IMG/VR virus record: IMGVR_UViG_3300028859_000013
Location: 47,324-111,323 of that record
Direction: 5' to 3' (one strand)
DNA length: 64,000 nucleotides
DNA from: a virus
The notes beneath the pieces were generated by a model. That model had not been told where the DNA came from and ran no database searches. It saw only the letters and a program-made list of their open reading frames with translations. Of the stretch, positions 51,580 through 60,597 are shown piece by piece. The position numbers and the translations under genes were made by a program. Each line of letters starts with the position of its first letter. Within the stretch, counting starts at the first letter, position 1.

Positions 51580-52521
51580 TTAAATCTTTAAATTCGTTTT
51601 TATGTCAGTTACATAAGATATTAAATGAATAATAGGATCAATTGTCTCTGTATATCTTTCATTATAAGATCGTTGAACATTTATAAGTGATGCTCCAATT
51701 TTTATAATATTTGAATTGTCAATTAACATTAATCTATTAAAAAGAGGTCTACCAAGAGCTTTCATTAATTCTAATGGATTATCTTGAAAATTATTTAGAA
51801 CAAAATTATAGTTATCTTCAATATTATTTCTACCATCAAGCATAAATTCAAAAATTGCATCATAACTAGAAGAACTTATTGATTTAAATTGATCTGTATT
51901 TTTAGTAATAAATACTTCTTGTAATTTTTGTGTTGCACTTCTTAAATCAGGAAAACTAATCATGATTATTTTCTTTATTTCATCATCAGAAATATTCATT
52001 TTATTTTTTTCTGATATCGCTTTCAAATATTTAAGATACATAACTTGCAAATATTCTTCTTCCTCTTTATTTTTAGGATTAAAATCTACTTTCATAAATC
52101 TTGATAATATTTTATCATCAATATCTTGAATATAATTAGTAGTAAGTATAAATCTTACATGCTGATATGTATCTGAAAAACCTTTCATTGCTTTTTTATA
52201 TTCTGTAGATACACCATCAAATTCATCTAAAAATATAGTTTTTTGAGCATTTTTCATAAAAGGATTTAAACTTTTACAATGAGTTTGCAATTGATCTCTT
52301 AATATATTAACACTTGTATCTTTTGATGCATTAAATTCAATATTATCTGTTTCTTTACATAATATTCTGGCTAATGTGGTTTTTCCTGTTCCTGGAGTAT
52401 CACTATAAAATATCATATTAGCGATTAAACCATTCTCAATCAATTTTCTAACTCTTGGTAATAATATAATTGTTTTTAAGCTTTTAGGTTGGTATTTATA
52501 CCAGAACATATCATTTTTCAT
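51580..52521 (-). CDS. Clamp loader large subunit, gp44-like AAA+ ATPase
   Basis: 313 residues (T4 gp44: 319). Begins FWYKYQPKSLKTIIL as clamp loaders do. Walker A SDTPGTGKTTLARIL near 42-55, Walker B TIFLDEFDGV near 93, sensor 1 FILTTNY and the arginine finger ILSRFMKVDF. It loads the sliding clamp on primer ends for replication and, in T4, for late transcription with gp55. Confidence 0.9.
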   Translation of the reverse strand: MKNDMFWYKYQPKSLKTIILLPRVRKLIENGLIANMIFYSDTPGTGKTTLARILCKETDNIEFNASKDTSVNILRDQLQTHCKSLNPFMKNAQKTIFLDEFDGVSTEYKKAMKGFSDTYQHVRFILTTNYIQDIDDKILSRFMKVDFNPKNKEEEEYLQVMYLKYLKAISEKNKMNISDDEIKKIIMISFPDLRSATQKLQEVFITKNTDQFKSISSSSYDAIFEFMLDGRNNIEDNYNFVLNNFQDNPLELMKALGRPLFNRLMLIDNSNIIKIGASLINVQRSYNERYTETIDPIIHLISYVTDIKTNLKI

Positions 52522-52663
52522 ATATTTATAATTTATAATTTATGAATATTATAGAATTAAATATTCAGAATGTTTGAAAAAAATATATCATTTGAATTAT
52601 TTTATATTTTAATAAAATTATTATTGATAAAATAATAAATTGTTTATTTAAATACTAATTATT

Positions 52664-52675
52664 TTTATATATATG
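52664..52675 (+). promoter_or_regulatory. Putative late promoter TTTATATATATG
   Basis: Ends 20 bases before the ATG at 52696. Same element and spacing as before other structural genes. Confidence 0.5.
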
Positions 52676-52695
52676 GAATAAAAATAAAATTATAC

Positions 52696-53529
52696 ATGAA
52701 TATAGATAATACATACAATTATGATGATAATTTTGTAAGAATGTCTACTGTTGCATTGGCAAAGGCATTAGGTACTAAAATAAGATGGATAAATCATTAT
52801 AGTGATGGTAGAAAAATAAGAGTGTTGATACCATTTTATACATCATTTGCAGGTCAAGAAAGATTTATGATAGATGCATTTGTAGATGATGTCACTACAA
52901 CAAGAGTTGAATTAAATACAGATCAAAAACAAAGAGGTACAATAATATTTAAGGGAGGTTCACAAAGAGATGATGAATTTGCAAATCCTAATCAATATTT
53001 ATCTAAAGAGAGTAAAATTAATGATAAATTTAGAAGCGTTATAAGTCGTACAAAAGCAGTTCCAATTTCTCTTAGCTATGAGATTAATATTAGATTAGAT
53101 ACTGAATTAGAAGCTGATATTTGTTATACTAAATTATTAGATACATTATATAATTATAGATTTTTTAGTATAAGTTATTTTGGACTTAAAATCGATTCTT
53201 TTTTTAAATTACCATCTGACGGAGGAATTGATATTCCAAGAGATATAAATTTAGCATCTGATGATACAATAAATATGAAATTTACATTAGAAGTTATAAC
53301 GTATTATCCTGTGTTTACTGTTAATACCGATGATTACGAAATATGTGATAATGATGATTCAATAGATTGGACTTTTCTTGGTGTTGATAAACCTACTGAA
53401 GATAGTAAATCTAAAAATGAATTAAAAAGAGCATATTGGTATAATAATTTGCTTGATAATAGAACAAAAGATGAAATAATTAAAGAAAAAGAAGATAATA
53501 GAGACAATGAAATAAATAATATGGAGTAA
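52696..53529 (+). CDS. Tail sheath stabiliser/completion protein, gp15-like
   Basis: 277 residues (T4 gp15: 272). Segments KIRVLIPFYTSFAGQERFM, KAVPISLSYEINIRLDTELE, YFGLKIDSFFKLPSD and MKFTLEVITYYPVF correspond in order to the gp15 pattern (IRVPISYASKEHFM; PIKMIYELSIFTRYEDD; LTFEVNGWMYPPV). It caps the tail and allows head joining. It has an extra charged C-terminal tail. Confidence 0.75.
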   Translation: MNIDNTYNYDDNFVRMSTVALAKALGTKIRWINHYSDGRKIRVLIPFYTSFAGQERFMIDAFVDDVTTTRVELNTDQKQRGTIIFKGGSQRDDEFANPNQYLSKESKINDKFRSVISRTKAVPISLSYEINIRLDTELEADICYTKLLDTLYNYRFFSISYFGLKIDSFFKLPSDGGIDIPRDINLASDDTINMKFTLEVITYYPVFTVNTDDYEICDNDDSIDWTFLGVDKPTEDSKSKNELKRAYWYNNLLDNRTKDEIIKEKEDNRDNEINNME

Positions 53530-53532
53530 AAT

Positions 53533-53566
53533 AAAAAATCATAACTTATAAGTTATGATTTTTTTA
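53533..53566. terminator. Bidirectional terminator
   Basis: AAAAAATCATAACTTA meets its complement directly, with a T run; between convergent genes. Confidence 0.8.
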
Positions 53567-53765
53567 TAGTTCTCATTTTTATAAAAGGCTTATTATTAAT
53601 AGTTATATCCCCTTTTTTATTTACATTTATAGAACTAACTTTTATTTTCTTATTTTTAAATCTACCAGATAATATATCATCTCCAATTTTTATTTTCATT
53701 TTAGATTTACCATCAAGAGATATATTCAAATTTGAATAATCTTCATATGTCTTTATAAATTTCAT
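53553..53765 (-). CDS. Leader-B small protein with KIGD core
   Basis: 70 residues: leader MKFIKTYEDYSN, core MKIKIGDDILSGRF, a KKIKVSSINVNKKGD hairpin and a basic end. A minimal SH3-like member of the leader family, but without the KFNI ending. Function unknown. Confidence 0.6.
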   Translation of the reverse strand: MKFIKTYEDYSNLNISLDGKSKMKIKIGDDILSGRFKNKKIKVSSINVNKKGDITINNKPFIKMRTIKKS

Positions 53766-53912
53766 AAAAATTATTTATTTTTTATTATATATAAATAAAA
53801 TAATTTAAATTTATTTTTGTCAAAAAATGAGTTTTTTTAATTAATATATAATCTCAGAAAACATATAAAAATCATTAAAAGATGCAACATAAAAACATAA
53901 TAAATTAAAAAC

Positions 53913-54125
53913 ATGAATAAATTAAAAAAGTTCGAAAATTACAATAATAATAATTGTAATGCAAATTTGACAATTTTGCATTGGAAGTCTGGAATATATA
54001 GACTTTTGATAAAATTGATTTCATTATCTGGAGATGAATACTATGCCGATGGTGTTCAATTAAAGGAATCCGACGCTAAAAAATTAATTAATGAGTTTGG
54101 AGCACAGATTGAAGAAAGATATTAA
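53913..54125 (+). CDS. Leader-B small protein
   Basis: 70 residues: leader MNKLKKFENYNN, then NLTILHWKSGIYRLLIKLIS, YYADGVQLKESDAKK and a helical end. Placed 28 bases ahead of the 428-residue head-type gene. Function unknown. Confidence 0.6.
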   Translation: MNKLKKFENYNNNNCNANLTILHWKSGIYRLLIKLISLSGDEYYADGVQLKESDAKKLINEFGAQIEERY

Positions 54126-54153
54126 TAAAAAATAAAAAATAAAAAATAAAAAT

Positions 54154-55440
54154 ATGAAAAATTTAAAGTATGATTTATTCAATTTCAAAAAGGAATTACC
54201 TATTGAAGATTATGAATTAAATATGATTGTTGAAAGATACATCAGCAATTATGATAGTTATTCTGAAAAAGAACTTGTAAGTTCTTTAAAAGAAACTTTA
54301 GCAGGATATGCTTGGGACACTAAAGTTAAAAAATTAGTTGAATCTTTACAAGATGAAATTAAAAGTGAACCTATAAATTACAACTTGAAAGATTTATATA
54401 AAAAAATTGAAAGAAAAAATTATGGACAAATGTATCGTCCAGCATTAAACTCAATTCTTAATATTATAAATATTCAAGATAATGATTCAAAAATGAGTAC
54501 AATATTAAATGAATTGGTTATTCATGATTGGATTCCTGAAGTTAAAATGTTTTTATCTGGTTATATGAATAATCCTATTCAAAGACAAAATTTAGTAAAC
54601 TCAGGTAAAGCTTCAAAGGTATTTACATTAGTAGAAAAAACAAATGATGGAAATTTGGTATTTATGAAAGATCGTTGGTTTTTAATAGGACAAGATGATA
54701 TTAAACAAACACTTTTAGAAAATCATATCACAGACATCGAAAAAATTAGAGAATTTAGAATTTTAGAGAAAGTTATGACAATTGGAGATATCAAAGAAGA
54801 TAAAATATCATTTAGATTAGATGAAAATTTAGTTTTAAGCATTTCAACAAAATCTGATAAAGACGTATTCTTAAATGAAGAAAAATTAGATAAAGAAACT
54901 ACATTAGAAAATTTATTTAATTCTAAAATTATTCCTTGGTTGAAAAAAGATTTTTATGTATTATCAACTACAACAGCTCAAAATTTGGATAAATTTGTTG
55001 ACCTAGATATAGCATTAAAAGTAGAAAATGTACTACATCCACAATTAGAATCTTATGTTATAAATTATAAAGATAAATTATATACATATAATAATGACGC
55101 TAGAACAGGATCAGCTTTCTATGAATATAATTCACCAAATGATTTAATTAACGATGTTCAAAGAGAACTAGATTATGATTTGACAGGATTCTTAGAAAAT
55201 AAACTTTCAAAAGAAGTTAAACATTTAAGAACATTAGAAGATAAAGAAATGGAAATAAAAGAATCAATTAAAGAAATCGATAAAGGCTTAGAATTATTAA
55301 AAGAAAATGAAGTATTAGTAAATGAAGATAAAGCATTGAAAGAAACATTTAATCAATTATTAGTATCTAAACATGAATTGTATGAAAATTTGAAATCTGT
55401 TACTGATGATAAAGTTAAAGCAAAAAGAATGATTATATAA
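54154..55440 (+). CDS. Probable head or internal protein
   Basis: 428 residues. The start MKNLKYDLFNFKKELP is leader-like. Mainly helical N-terminal half, a beta-rich middle (SKVFTLVEKTNDGNLVFMKD, RFRILEKVMTI-type segments, ENLVLSISTKSDK), then a coiled-coil C-terminus (EDKEMEIKESIKEIDKGLEL). Its size and abundance-type composition suggest a structural protein. I recall similar genes near head genes of large phages but cannot name it. It ends in a strong terminator. Confidence 0.6.
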   Translation: MKNLKYDLFNFKKELPIEDYELNMIVERYISNYDSYSEKELVSSLKETLAGYAWDTKVKKLVESLQDEIKSEPINYNLKDLYKKIERKNYGQMYRPALNSILNIINIQDNDSKMSTILNELVIHDWIPEVKMFLSGYMNNPIQRQNLVNSGKASKVFTLVEKTNDGNLVFMKDRWFLIGQDDIKQTLLENHITDIEKIREFRILEKVMTIGDIKEDKISFRLDENLVLSISTKSDKDVFLNEEKLDKETTLENLFNSKIIPWLKKDFYVLSTTTAQNLDKFVDLDIALKVENVLHPQLESYVINYKDKLYTYNNDARTGSAFYEYNSPNDLINDVQRELDYDLTGFLENKLSKEVKHLRTLEDKEMEIKESIKEIDKGLELLKENEVLVNEDKALKETFNQLLVSKHELYENLKSVTDDKVKAKRMII

Positions 55441-55461
55441 TTATTGTAAATGAGCAAATTA

Positions 55462-55494
55462 AAAAAAGATATCACAATTTGTGATATCTTTTTT
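55462..55494 (+). terminator. Terminator
   Basis: AAAAAAGATATCACA, loop ATT, complement, T run. Confidence 0.8.
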
Positions 55495-55602
55495 AATAAA
55501 TATTCAAATTTATTAAACTTTTATTAAACTTTTCATTATTAGAAACCTATAAAATTTAACTTATATATAGAATATAATTAAAAGTGAAAATAATTAAATA
55601 AT

Positions 55603-56664
55603 ATGTCAAGACCAAAACCTGCAAATTTATCAACACCAAAACCGGCAAATTTAATATGGACAAAGGAAGAATGTAAGAACGAAGCATTAAAATATATTTA
55701 TAAAAAAGATTTTATAAAACAATCATATGGTTCATATCAAGCATCACTTAGAAATAAATGGATAGATGAAATTTGTTCTCATATGATACCATTAGGAAAT
55801 AAATATAACAGATTAATTTATAGAATTATATTTCCAGATAATGTTTGTTATGTTGGATTAACTAATGATTTTGATAGAAGAATATATGAGCATTTAAATA
55901 AAAAAGGTACAGTATATTCTTATATATACAAAATAAAATTATTACCTATTAATATTGAAAAATTAACTGATTATATACCAATCACAGAAGCTAAAATACA
56001 AGAAGAATATTGGAAATGCAAATCAGAAGATGATGGATATATATGTTTAAATATTGCTAAAACTGGAGGTGTAGGTGCAAATAATCTAAAATGGAATAAA
56101 TATGAATGTCAAAATGTAGCTAATAAATATAATACAAAAATTGATTTTATAACAAACGAAAGTTCAGCTTATAATTCTGCTAGAAAATATGGTTGGCTAG
56201 ATGAAATTTGTTCTCATATGATAGCATTACATATTAATTGGACTAAAGATGATTGTAAAAATGAAGCATTAAAATATAATCATAGGGGAGAATTTTCAAA
56301 AAATAATCGTATTATATGGGGATTTGCACAAAAACATAATTGGCTAGATGAAATTTGTTCTCATATGACACTGAAGCATAATAGTTATAGTAAAGATGAT
56401 TGCAAAATAGAAGCATTAAAATATAATAGTAGAAATGAATTTAAAAAAAATAATAATAGTATGTGGCAATGTTCTAATAGGTATAAATGGACAGATGAAA
56501 TTTGTTCACATATGATACCATTAAGGCATACTTGGACCATAGAAGAATGTAAAAATGAAGCAAAAAAATATAAAAACATAACAGCATTTGCAATAAAAAA
56601 TCATAATATGTATGAATTTGCAAGAAAAAGAAAATGGATTGATGAAATATTCAATAAAAAATAA
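55603..56664 (+). CDS. GIY-YIG homing endonuclease with repeat units
   Basis: 353 residues. A GIY-YIG core lies at about 68-150 (RLIYRIIFPDNVCYVGLTND, DRRIYEHL, and E in AKIQEEYWKC). Around it are six copies of a unit W-T-K-(D/E)-(E/D)-CxNEALKY ... WLDEICSHM (one before, five after), probably DNA-binding. Located between the 428-residue gene and the late sigma gene. Confidence 0.8.
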   Translation: MSRPKPANLSTPKPANLIWTKEECKNEALKYIYKKDFIKQSYGSYQASLRNKWIDEICSHMIPLGNKYNRLIYRIIFPDNVCYVGLTNDFDRRIYEHLNKKGTVYSYIYKIKLLPINIEKLTDYIPITEAKIQEEYWKCKSEDDGYICLNIAKTGGVGANNLKWNKYECQNVANKYNTKIDFITNESSAYNSARKYGWLDEICSHMIALHINWTKDDCKNEALKYNHRGEFSKNNRIIWGFAQKHNWLDEICSHMTLKHNSYSKDDCKIEALKYNSRNEFKKNNNSMWQCSNRYKWTDEICSHMIPLRHTWTIEECKNEAKKYKNITAFAIKNHNMYEFARKRKWIDEIFNKK

Positions 56665-56674
56665 TTAAATATGA

Positions 56675-57049
56675 ATGGCAAGATACATTAATGATACGGA
56701 TTTCTATTATGAGGTTTTAATTAGCAAAGGCAAAGGAAAATTAACTAGAAAAGCTGAAAATATGATTATACTAATAGGAGAAGAAATGATCAAAAAATTT
56801 GAAAGAAAGTATAAAACTTCAGATGATAAATATGATTGTATGCAGCAGGGCATAATGATGATGCTGCTAAACTGGAATTTATTTAATGAAAAAAAATATT
56901 CATCAGCGTTTCCATATTTTTCGGAGATTTGCAAGCGTGGAATAGCAGGTGGTTTAAATGTAATTTATCAGAAGAAAAACAATCAAGACATGCCTAAAAT
57001 GATAAGTTTAAGTAGTGCAAATGATGGCAAAGGTCTTCATAATATTTAA
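56675..57049 (+). CDS. Late sigma factor, gp55-like
   Basis: 124 residues, shorter than T4 gp55 (185). FYYEVLISKGKGKLTRKAEN and YDCMQQGIMMMLLNWNLFNE, then YSSAFPYFSEICKRGIAGG, match the sigma region 2-like core of gp55 (T4: [20 protein letters not shown] then YITQACFNAFVQRI). It directs host RNA polymerase to late promoters, here perhaps the TTTATATATA elements. The C-terminal clamp-binding tail of T4 gp55 is not obvious; it ends DGKGLHNI. Confidence 0.78.
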   Translation: MARYINDTDFYYEVLISKGKGKLTRKAENMIILIGEEMIKKFERKYKTSDDKYDCMQQGIMMMLLNWNLFNEKKYSSAFPYFSEICKRGIAGGLNVIYQKKNNQDMPKMISLSSANDGKGLHNI

Positions 57050-57077
57050 AAAATATTTAAAAAATAATATATACAAT

Positions 57078-57341
57078 ATGGCACTAAGAGATTGGGTCAG
57101 AAATGACGGATTAATTAATTCAACTCCAGGACCCTCAAATTCATATAGAGGAGATGAAGAATTTATAATGTTAGTTAGAGATATTCAATTCCAAGATATT
57201 CAGACTGGAGCATATAATAAATTTCCAACATTATATGATGTTGCACAAGCAAACGGCGGTAGAAATTATATTAATGTAACAGATAACACTAAACTTGTTC
57301 AAGATCCTCCTAATTTGAATGCATTAAGAAATAGATATTAA
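57078..57341 (+). CDS. Small structural protein
   Basis: 87 residues from the ATG at 57078; the longer frame begins inside the previous gene. MALRDWVRNDGLINSTPGPS and later FPTLYDVAQANGGRNYINV look like a compact neck or tail component. It lies between late sigma and head completion genes. Family not named. Confidence 0.6.
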   Translation: MALRDWVRNDGLINSTPGPSNSYRGDEEFIMLVRDIQFQDIQTGAYNKFPTLYDVAQANGGRNYINVTDNTKLVQDPPNLNALRNRY

Positions 57342-57344
57342 ATT

Positions 57345-57872
57345 ATGGGAGCAAATAACGCATCATTTGGGAATCGCAGGACCAAGAAAGGGAAAAACAA
57401 ATATATTCAAGGTCTTTATAATATTGAAAATGAAGAAAAATACATTGGAATTATGCCAATAAAATATTTTAGTTCATGGGAATTAGGATTTTGTAGATTT
57501 TGTGATTTGAATGATAGAGTTTTAAAATGGAGTTCAGAGAGTTTAGAAATTCCATATCAAATAAAAAATAGTTTAGGTATTATAGAAACTCATCGTTATT
57601 ATCCAGATTTTTATATAGAAATGATAGATAATAATGATCCAGAAAGATATGATAGATTTGTGATTGAAATTAAGCCAAAGCACGAAACAGAACCACCTAA
57701 ACAACCACAAAGAGAAACATTAAAAACACTAGAAACGTATCAATATTCTTTAACAGCATATAAGAAAAATATTCATAAATGGCATTTCACAAAAGATTGG
57801 TGTGATAGACATAGTTTGAAGTTTATAATAATTTCAGAAGATGATTTGAAAAAATATGGAATAATAAAATGA
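57345..57872 (+). CDS. Head completion nuclease, gp4-like
   Basis: 175 residues (T4 gp4: 150). Pattern KYIGIMPIKYFSSWELGFCR, FCDLNDRVLKWSSESLEIPY and HRYYPDFYIEM, then RFVIEIKPK. This is the gp4 head-completion family with a PD-(D/E)xK centre (D in PDF, E and K in IEIKPK). It acts on the packaged head before tail joining. A SWxLGFCRFCD block is typical. Confidence 0.83.
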   Translation: MGANNASFGNRRTKKGKNKYIQGLYNIENEEKYIGIMPIKYFSSWELGFCRFCDLNDRVLKWSSESLEIPYQIKNSLGIIETHRYYPDFYIEMIDNNDPERYDRFVIEIKPKHETEPPKQPQRETLKTLETYQYSLTAYKKNIHKWHFTKDWCDRHSLKFIIISEDDLKKYGIIK

Positions 57873-58639
57873 GTAAAATGTCATTCACTGAAGAACTTAA
57901 AGCATTATTTGGGCAATATAATCAAAATATTAGTTTAATTAGAAAAGAATCTACAGAAGAAATATTTAGTTATATTATACGAAATCCAAATAAACAAATA
58001 AGACCAACCACATTAGGAAATATTCAAATTGGTAAATTTTATATAATTAAATATAATTATAATGGAAATAAATTATGGTGTCCTATTTTAACTATTCCAC
58101 CGTTAGCAAATTCTAATGAACTTGGAATATTAGAAAGTCAATTAAAAATTGTTAACATTAAAAAAATTTTATATGCAATAAATTTTGATTATTTACCATT
58201 ATTATATAAAGCAAAATTAATAGATGCTATAATACAAACAAATTCAGATAGATACGATAAAAATTCTGATAAAATATCACAAGGTGATGTTGTAAATAAT
58301 GAATTTAATTTTAATATAAAATGGATTTATGAATATTTGAAAATAAATGGAAAAAAGAATTATTCCATAACAGCATATGATATATCAAAAATTGAACATG
58401 TGTATCAAGTATCTTCTACAATTCTACAAAGATTTGTTTTTTTAGATACATATAAAATAAATAATAATTTAATGTATGATACATTGAATAAGATTATAAA
58501 TGATAAACTTAAAGGAGAATTTTCAGATAAAATAATAATGTATGAAGAAATATTGAAATTATATGAAAAAGATATAGAAAAATTTTATACTTCACTTAGA
58601 AATTTTGAAAAAAATTTAAAATTAATAGAAAAAATGTAG
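57869..58639 (+). CDS. Hypothetical structural protein
   Basis: 256 residues, starting in an ATGA overlap with the gp4-like gene. Blocks: IQIGKFYIIKYNYNGNKLW, then LANSNELGILESQLKIVNI and LYAINFDYLPLLYKAKLID, then a helical end. Position between head completion and portal suggests a neck, packaging or wedge protein. I cannot assign it. Confidence 0.6.
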   Translation: MSKMSFTEELKALFGQYNQNISLIRKESTEEIFSYIIRNPNKQIRPTTLGNIQIGKFYIIKYNYNGNKLWCPILTIPPLANSNELGILESQLKIVNIKKILYAINFDYLPLLYKAKLIDAIIQTNSDRYDKNSDKISQGDVVNNEFNFNIKWIYEYLKINGKKNYSITAYDISKIEHVYQVSSTILQRFVFLDTYKINNNLMYDTLNKIINDKLKGEFSDKIIMYEEILKLYEKDIEKFYTSLRNFEKNLKLIEKM

Positions 58640-58670
58640 AATAAATAAATTTAAAATGAACATACGCAAT

Positions 58671-58680
58671 TTTATATATA
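58671..58680 (+). promoter_or_regulatory. Putative late promoter TTTATATATA
   Basis: Ends 21 bases before the GTG start of the portal gene. Confidence 0.5.
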
Positions 58681-58701
58681 ATAAAAATTAATAAATAAAC
58701 A

Positions 58702-60459
58702 GTGGCAACATATAACAGATATAATCAGCCAAATTCAATGTATGATTTTGGACGAGGTAATGTAGGAAAAAGTTTTGGTAATAAAATATTAAGAAAATTG
58801 AGTAATTTCGGAATGGATGATCAAGAAATGGTTGTTAGAAATAGTCAGGCTATTGGAGCATTTCAAGATACCAGTAATTTACTTTACGAACCTGGTACAA
58901 ATATGTACGACTTATTTACAAAAAAAATAATATCTAAAATATTAGAAAAGAAATCTATCGCATATTTAGATCGTAGATATTTGGATAAAAGAAAAATTTT
59001 ACACCAATATGCAATAAAGGAAGAAATAAAAGATTATGTTACCAGAATAGCAGAAGAAGCAATTAATTATGATGATGATAATTATTTTTGTACTGTTACT
59101 GATTTGCCAGATAATTATGATCAATCAATCAGAGTTAAATATCAAGAAAATTTTAAAAAAGTCTATAACTCATTTAATTTTAACGACGGATTAACTGCTT
59201 GGAATTACATGAAAACATTTTTAATTGATGGATTTTTATCATTTGAAATTGTTTATGATGATGACCAAAAAAATATAATTGAACTTAATTTATTGGATCC
59301 ATTAACATTAATTGTAGCTGCTGAGCCAGGTACTGGAACTGTAGTATGGATTCAAAATCCAGATGTTCCTCAATTAAGAAGAGTTTTATTAGATGCTAAT
59401 ATTATTTATATTTCATATTCAAATAATTTAGATTATGACGAAACAAGTTATGTTGAAGGATTAATCAAACCTTATAATCAATTAAAATTATTAGAGTTTA
59501 CTAAATTAATGTACAATTTAAATCAAGCTTCAATATATAAAAAATTTGTTATTCCTGTAAATGGACTGACTCGTCAACAAGCTGAACAGCAAATTACTCA
59601 ATTGATGAGTGAATATCATGAAGATATTGAATGGGATGATACAACAGGAGTACCATATATAAATGGCTCAACTAAAATACCTCATTCAAAAGATTATTGG
59701 TTTCCAACATCTGAATTAGGAACTCCAGAAATGGAGATTCTACAACCACAACAAGCTGAATTAAATGAAGATATATCTTTACAGTGGTTTTATAAATCAT
59801 TTAAAAGAGCATCTAAAATGCCTTTTTCAAGATTAGATGAAGATCAGGGAGGTGGTAATTTTTATGATGATACTGCTTCAATTACTATGGATGAAATAAG
59901 ATTTAAAAATTTTGTTGGTAGATTAAGAACATTATTTAAAGAAGTTTTAGTTAAACCATTAAAAATACAAATGGTATTAGACTTTCCTGAATTAAGTAGT
60001 GATAGAGTATTTGAAAGTTATATTAAATTAAATTTTAATTCTAATGATTTATTTGAAGAATGGAAATACTTAAACAATTTAGCAAAAAGAGCAGAAATAT
60101 CATCAACTTTATCAAGCAATCTACAAGACGGTGAGGGGAAACCTTACCTTTCGATTGAGTGGATTGTGAGAAATATTATGAAATTTACTGATAAAGATAT
60201 TGAATCTAATAATAAATATAAAATGATGAGCGGTACAGCAGGTGAAGGAGGAGGAATGAGTGGTGGTATGCCAGGTGGAGGTGAAGGTGGTATGCCAGGT
60301 GGTGGCGAAGGTGGTATGCCAGGTGGAGGTCAAGCCCAAGGTGGAGGTCAAGCCCAAAGTGGAGGTCAAGCTCAAGGTGGAGGTCAAGCTCAAGGTGGAG
60401 GTCAAGCTCAAGGTGGAGGTCAAGGTGGAGGTCAAGCCCAAGGTGGAGCGGAATTTTAA
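58702..60459 (+). CDS. Portal protein, gp20-like
   Basis: 585 residues (T4 gp20: 524), start codon GTG. Head-vertex dodecamer through which DNA enters. Diagnostic stretches: LDRRYLDKRKILHQYAIKEE, FLIDGFLSFEIVYDDD, LLDPLTLIVAAEPGTGTVVW, SEYHEDIEWDDTTG, SELGTPEMEILQP and KMPFSRLDEDQ. The last 75 residues are a G/Q/A/M repeat (GGMPGGGE, then GGGQAQ units) not expected in portals, probably flexible and exposed. Confidence 0.92.
   Translation: MATYNRYNQPNSMYDFGRGNVGKSFGNKILRKLSNFGMDDQEMVVRNSQAIGAFQDTSNLLYEPGTNMYDLFTKKIISKILEKKSIAYLDRRYLDKRKILHQYAIKEEIKDYVTRIAEEAINYDDDNYFCTVTDLPDNYDQSIRVKYQENFKKVYNSFNFNDGLTAWNYMKTFLIDGFLSFEIVYDDDQKNIIELNLLDPLTLIVAAEPGTGTVVWIQNPDVPQLRRVLLDANIIYISYSNNLDYDETSYVEGLIKPYNQLKLLEFTKLMYNLNQASIYKKFVIPVNGLTRQQAEQQITQLMSEYHEDIEWDDTTGVPYINGSTKIPHSKDYWFPTSELGTPEMEILQPQQAELNEDISLQWFYKSFKRASKMPFSRLDEDQGGGNFYDDTASITMDEIRFKNFVGRLRTLFKEVLVKPLKIQMVLDFPELSSDRVFESYIKLNFNSNDLFEEWKYLNNLAKRAEISSTLSSNLQDGEGKPYLSIEWIVRNIMKFTDKDIESNNKYKMMSGTAGEGGGMSGGMPGGGEGGMPGGGEGGMPGGGQAQGGGQAQSGGQAQGGGQAQGGGQAQGGGQGGGQAQGGAEF
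60250..60450 (+). repeat. Gly-rich tandem repeat in portal 3' end
   Basis: Two unit types in tandem: about 24 bases encoding GGMPGGGE (three copies) and 18 bases encoding GGGQAQ (six or so copies, with one S variant). GC content here far exceeds the surroundings. Confidence 0.85.
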
Positions 60460-60475
60460 AATATATTTTTTAATA

Positions 60476-60510
60476 AAAACAGAGAACTTAAATTTAGTTC
60501 TCTGTTTTTA
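60476..60510 (+). terminator. Terminator after portal gene
   Basis: AAAAACAGAGAACT, loop TAAATTT, AGTTCTCTGTTTTT. Confidence 0.85.
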
Positions 60511-60567
60511 TTTTATATACAATTTTTAATTGACCAGAATCATAAATTATATTATGACAGTTATTTT

Positions 60568-60578
60568 TTTATATATAA
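60568..60578 (+). promoter_or_regulatory. Putative late promoter TTTATATATAA
   Basis: Ends 19 bases before the ATG at 60598. Confidence 0.5.
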
Positions 60579-60597
60579 TTAAAATTACAAATAAAAT

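Noticed and set aside
57345-57872. Restriction endonuclease
   Set aside because: The PD-(D/E)xK-like residues are there, but the whole pattern and the position next to head and portal genes fit the gp4 head completion family.
60250-60450. Minisatellite or origin-type iterons
   Set aside because: The units are in frame and encode a Gly/Gln-rich tail; there is no AT-rich unwinding region or protein-binding pattern specific to an origin.
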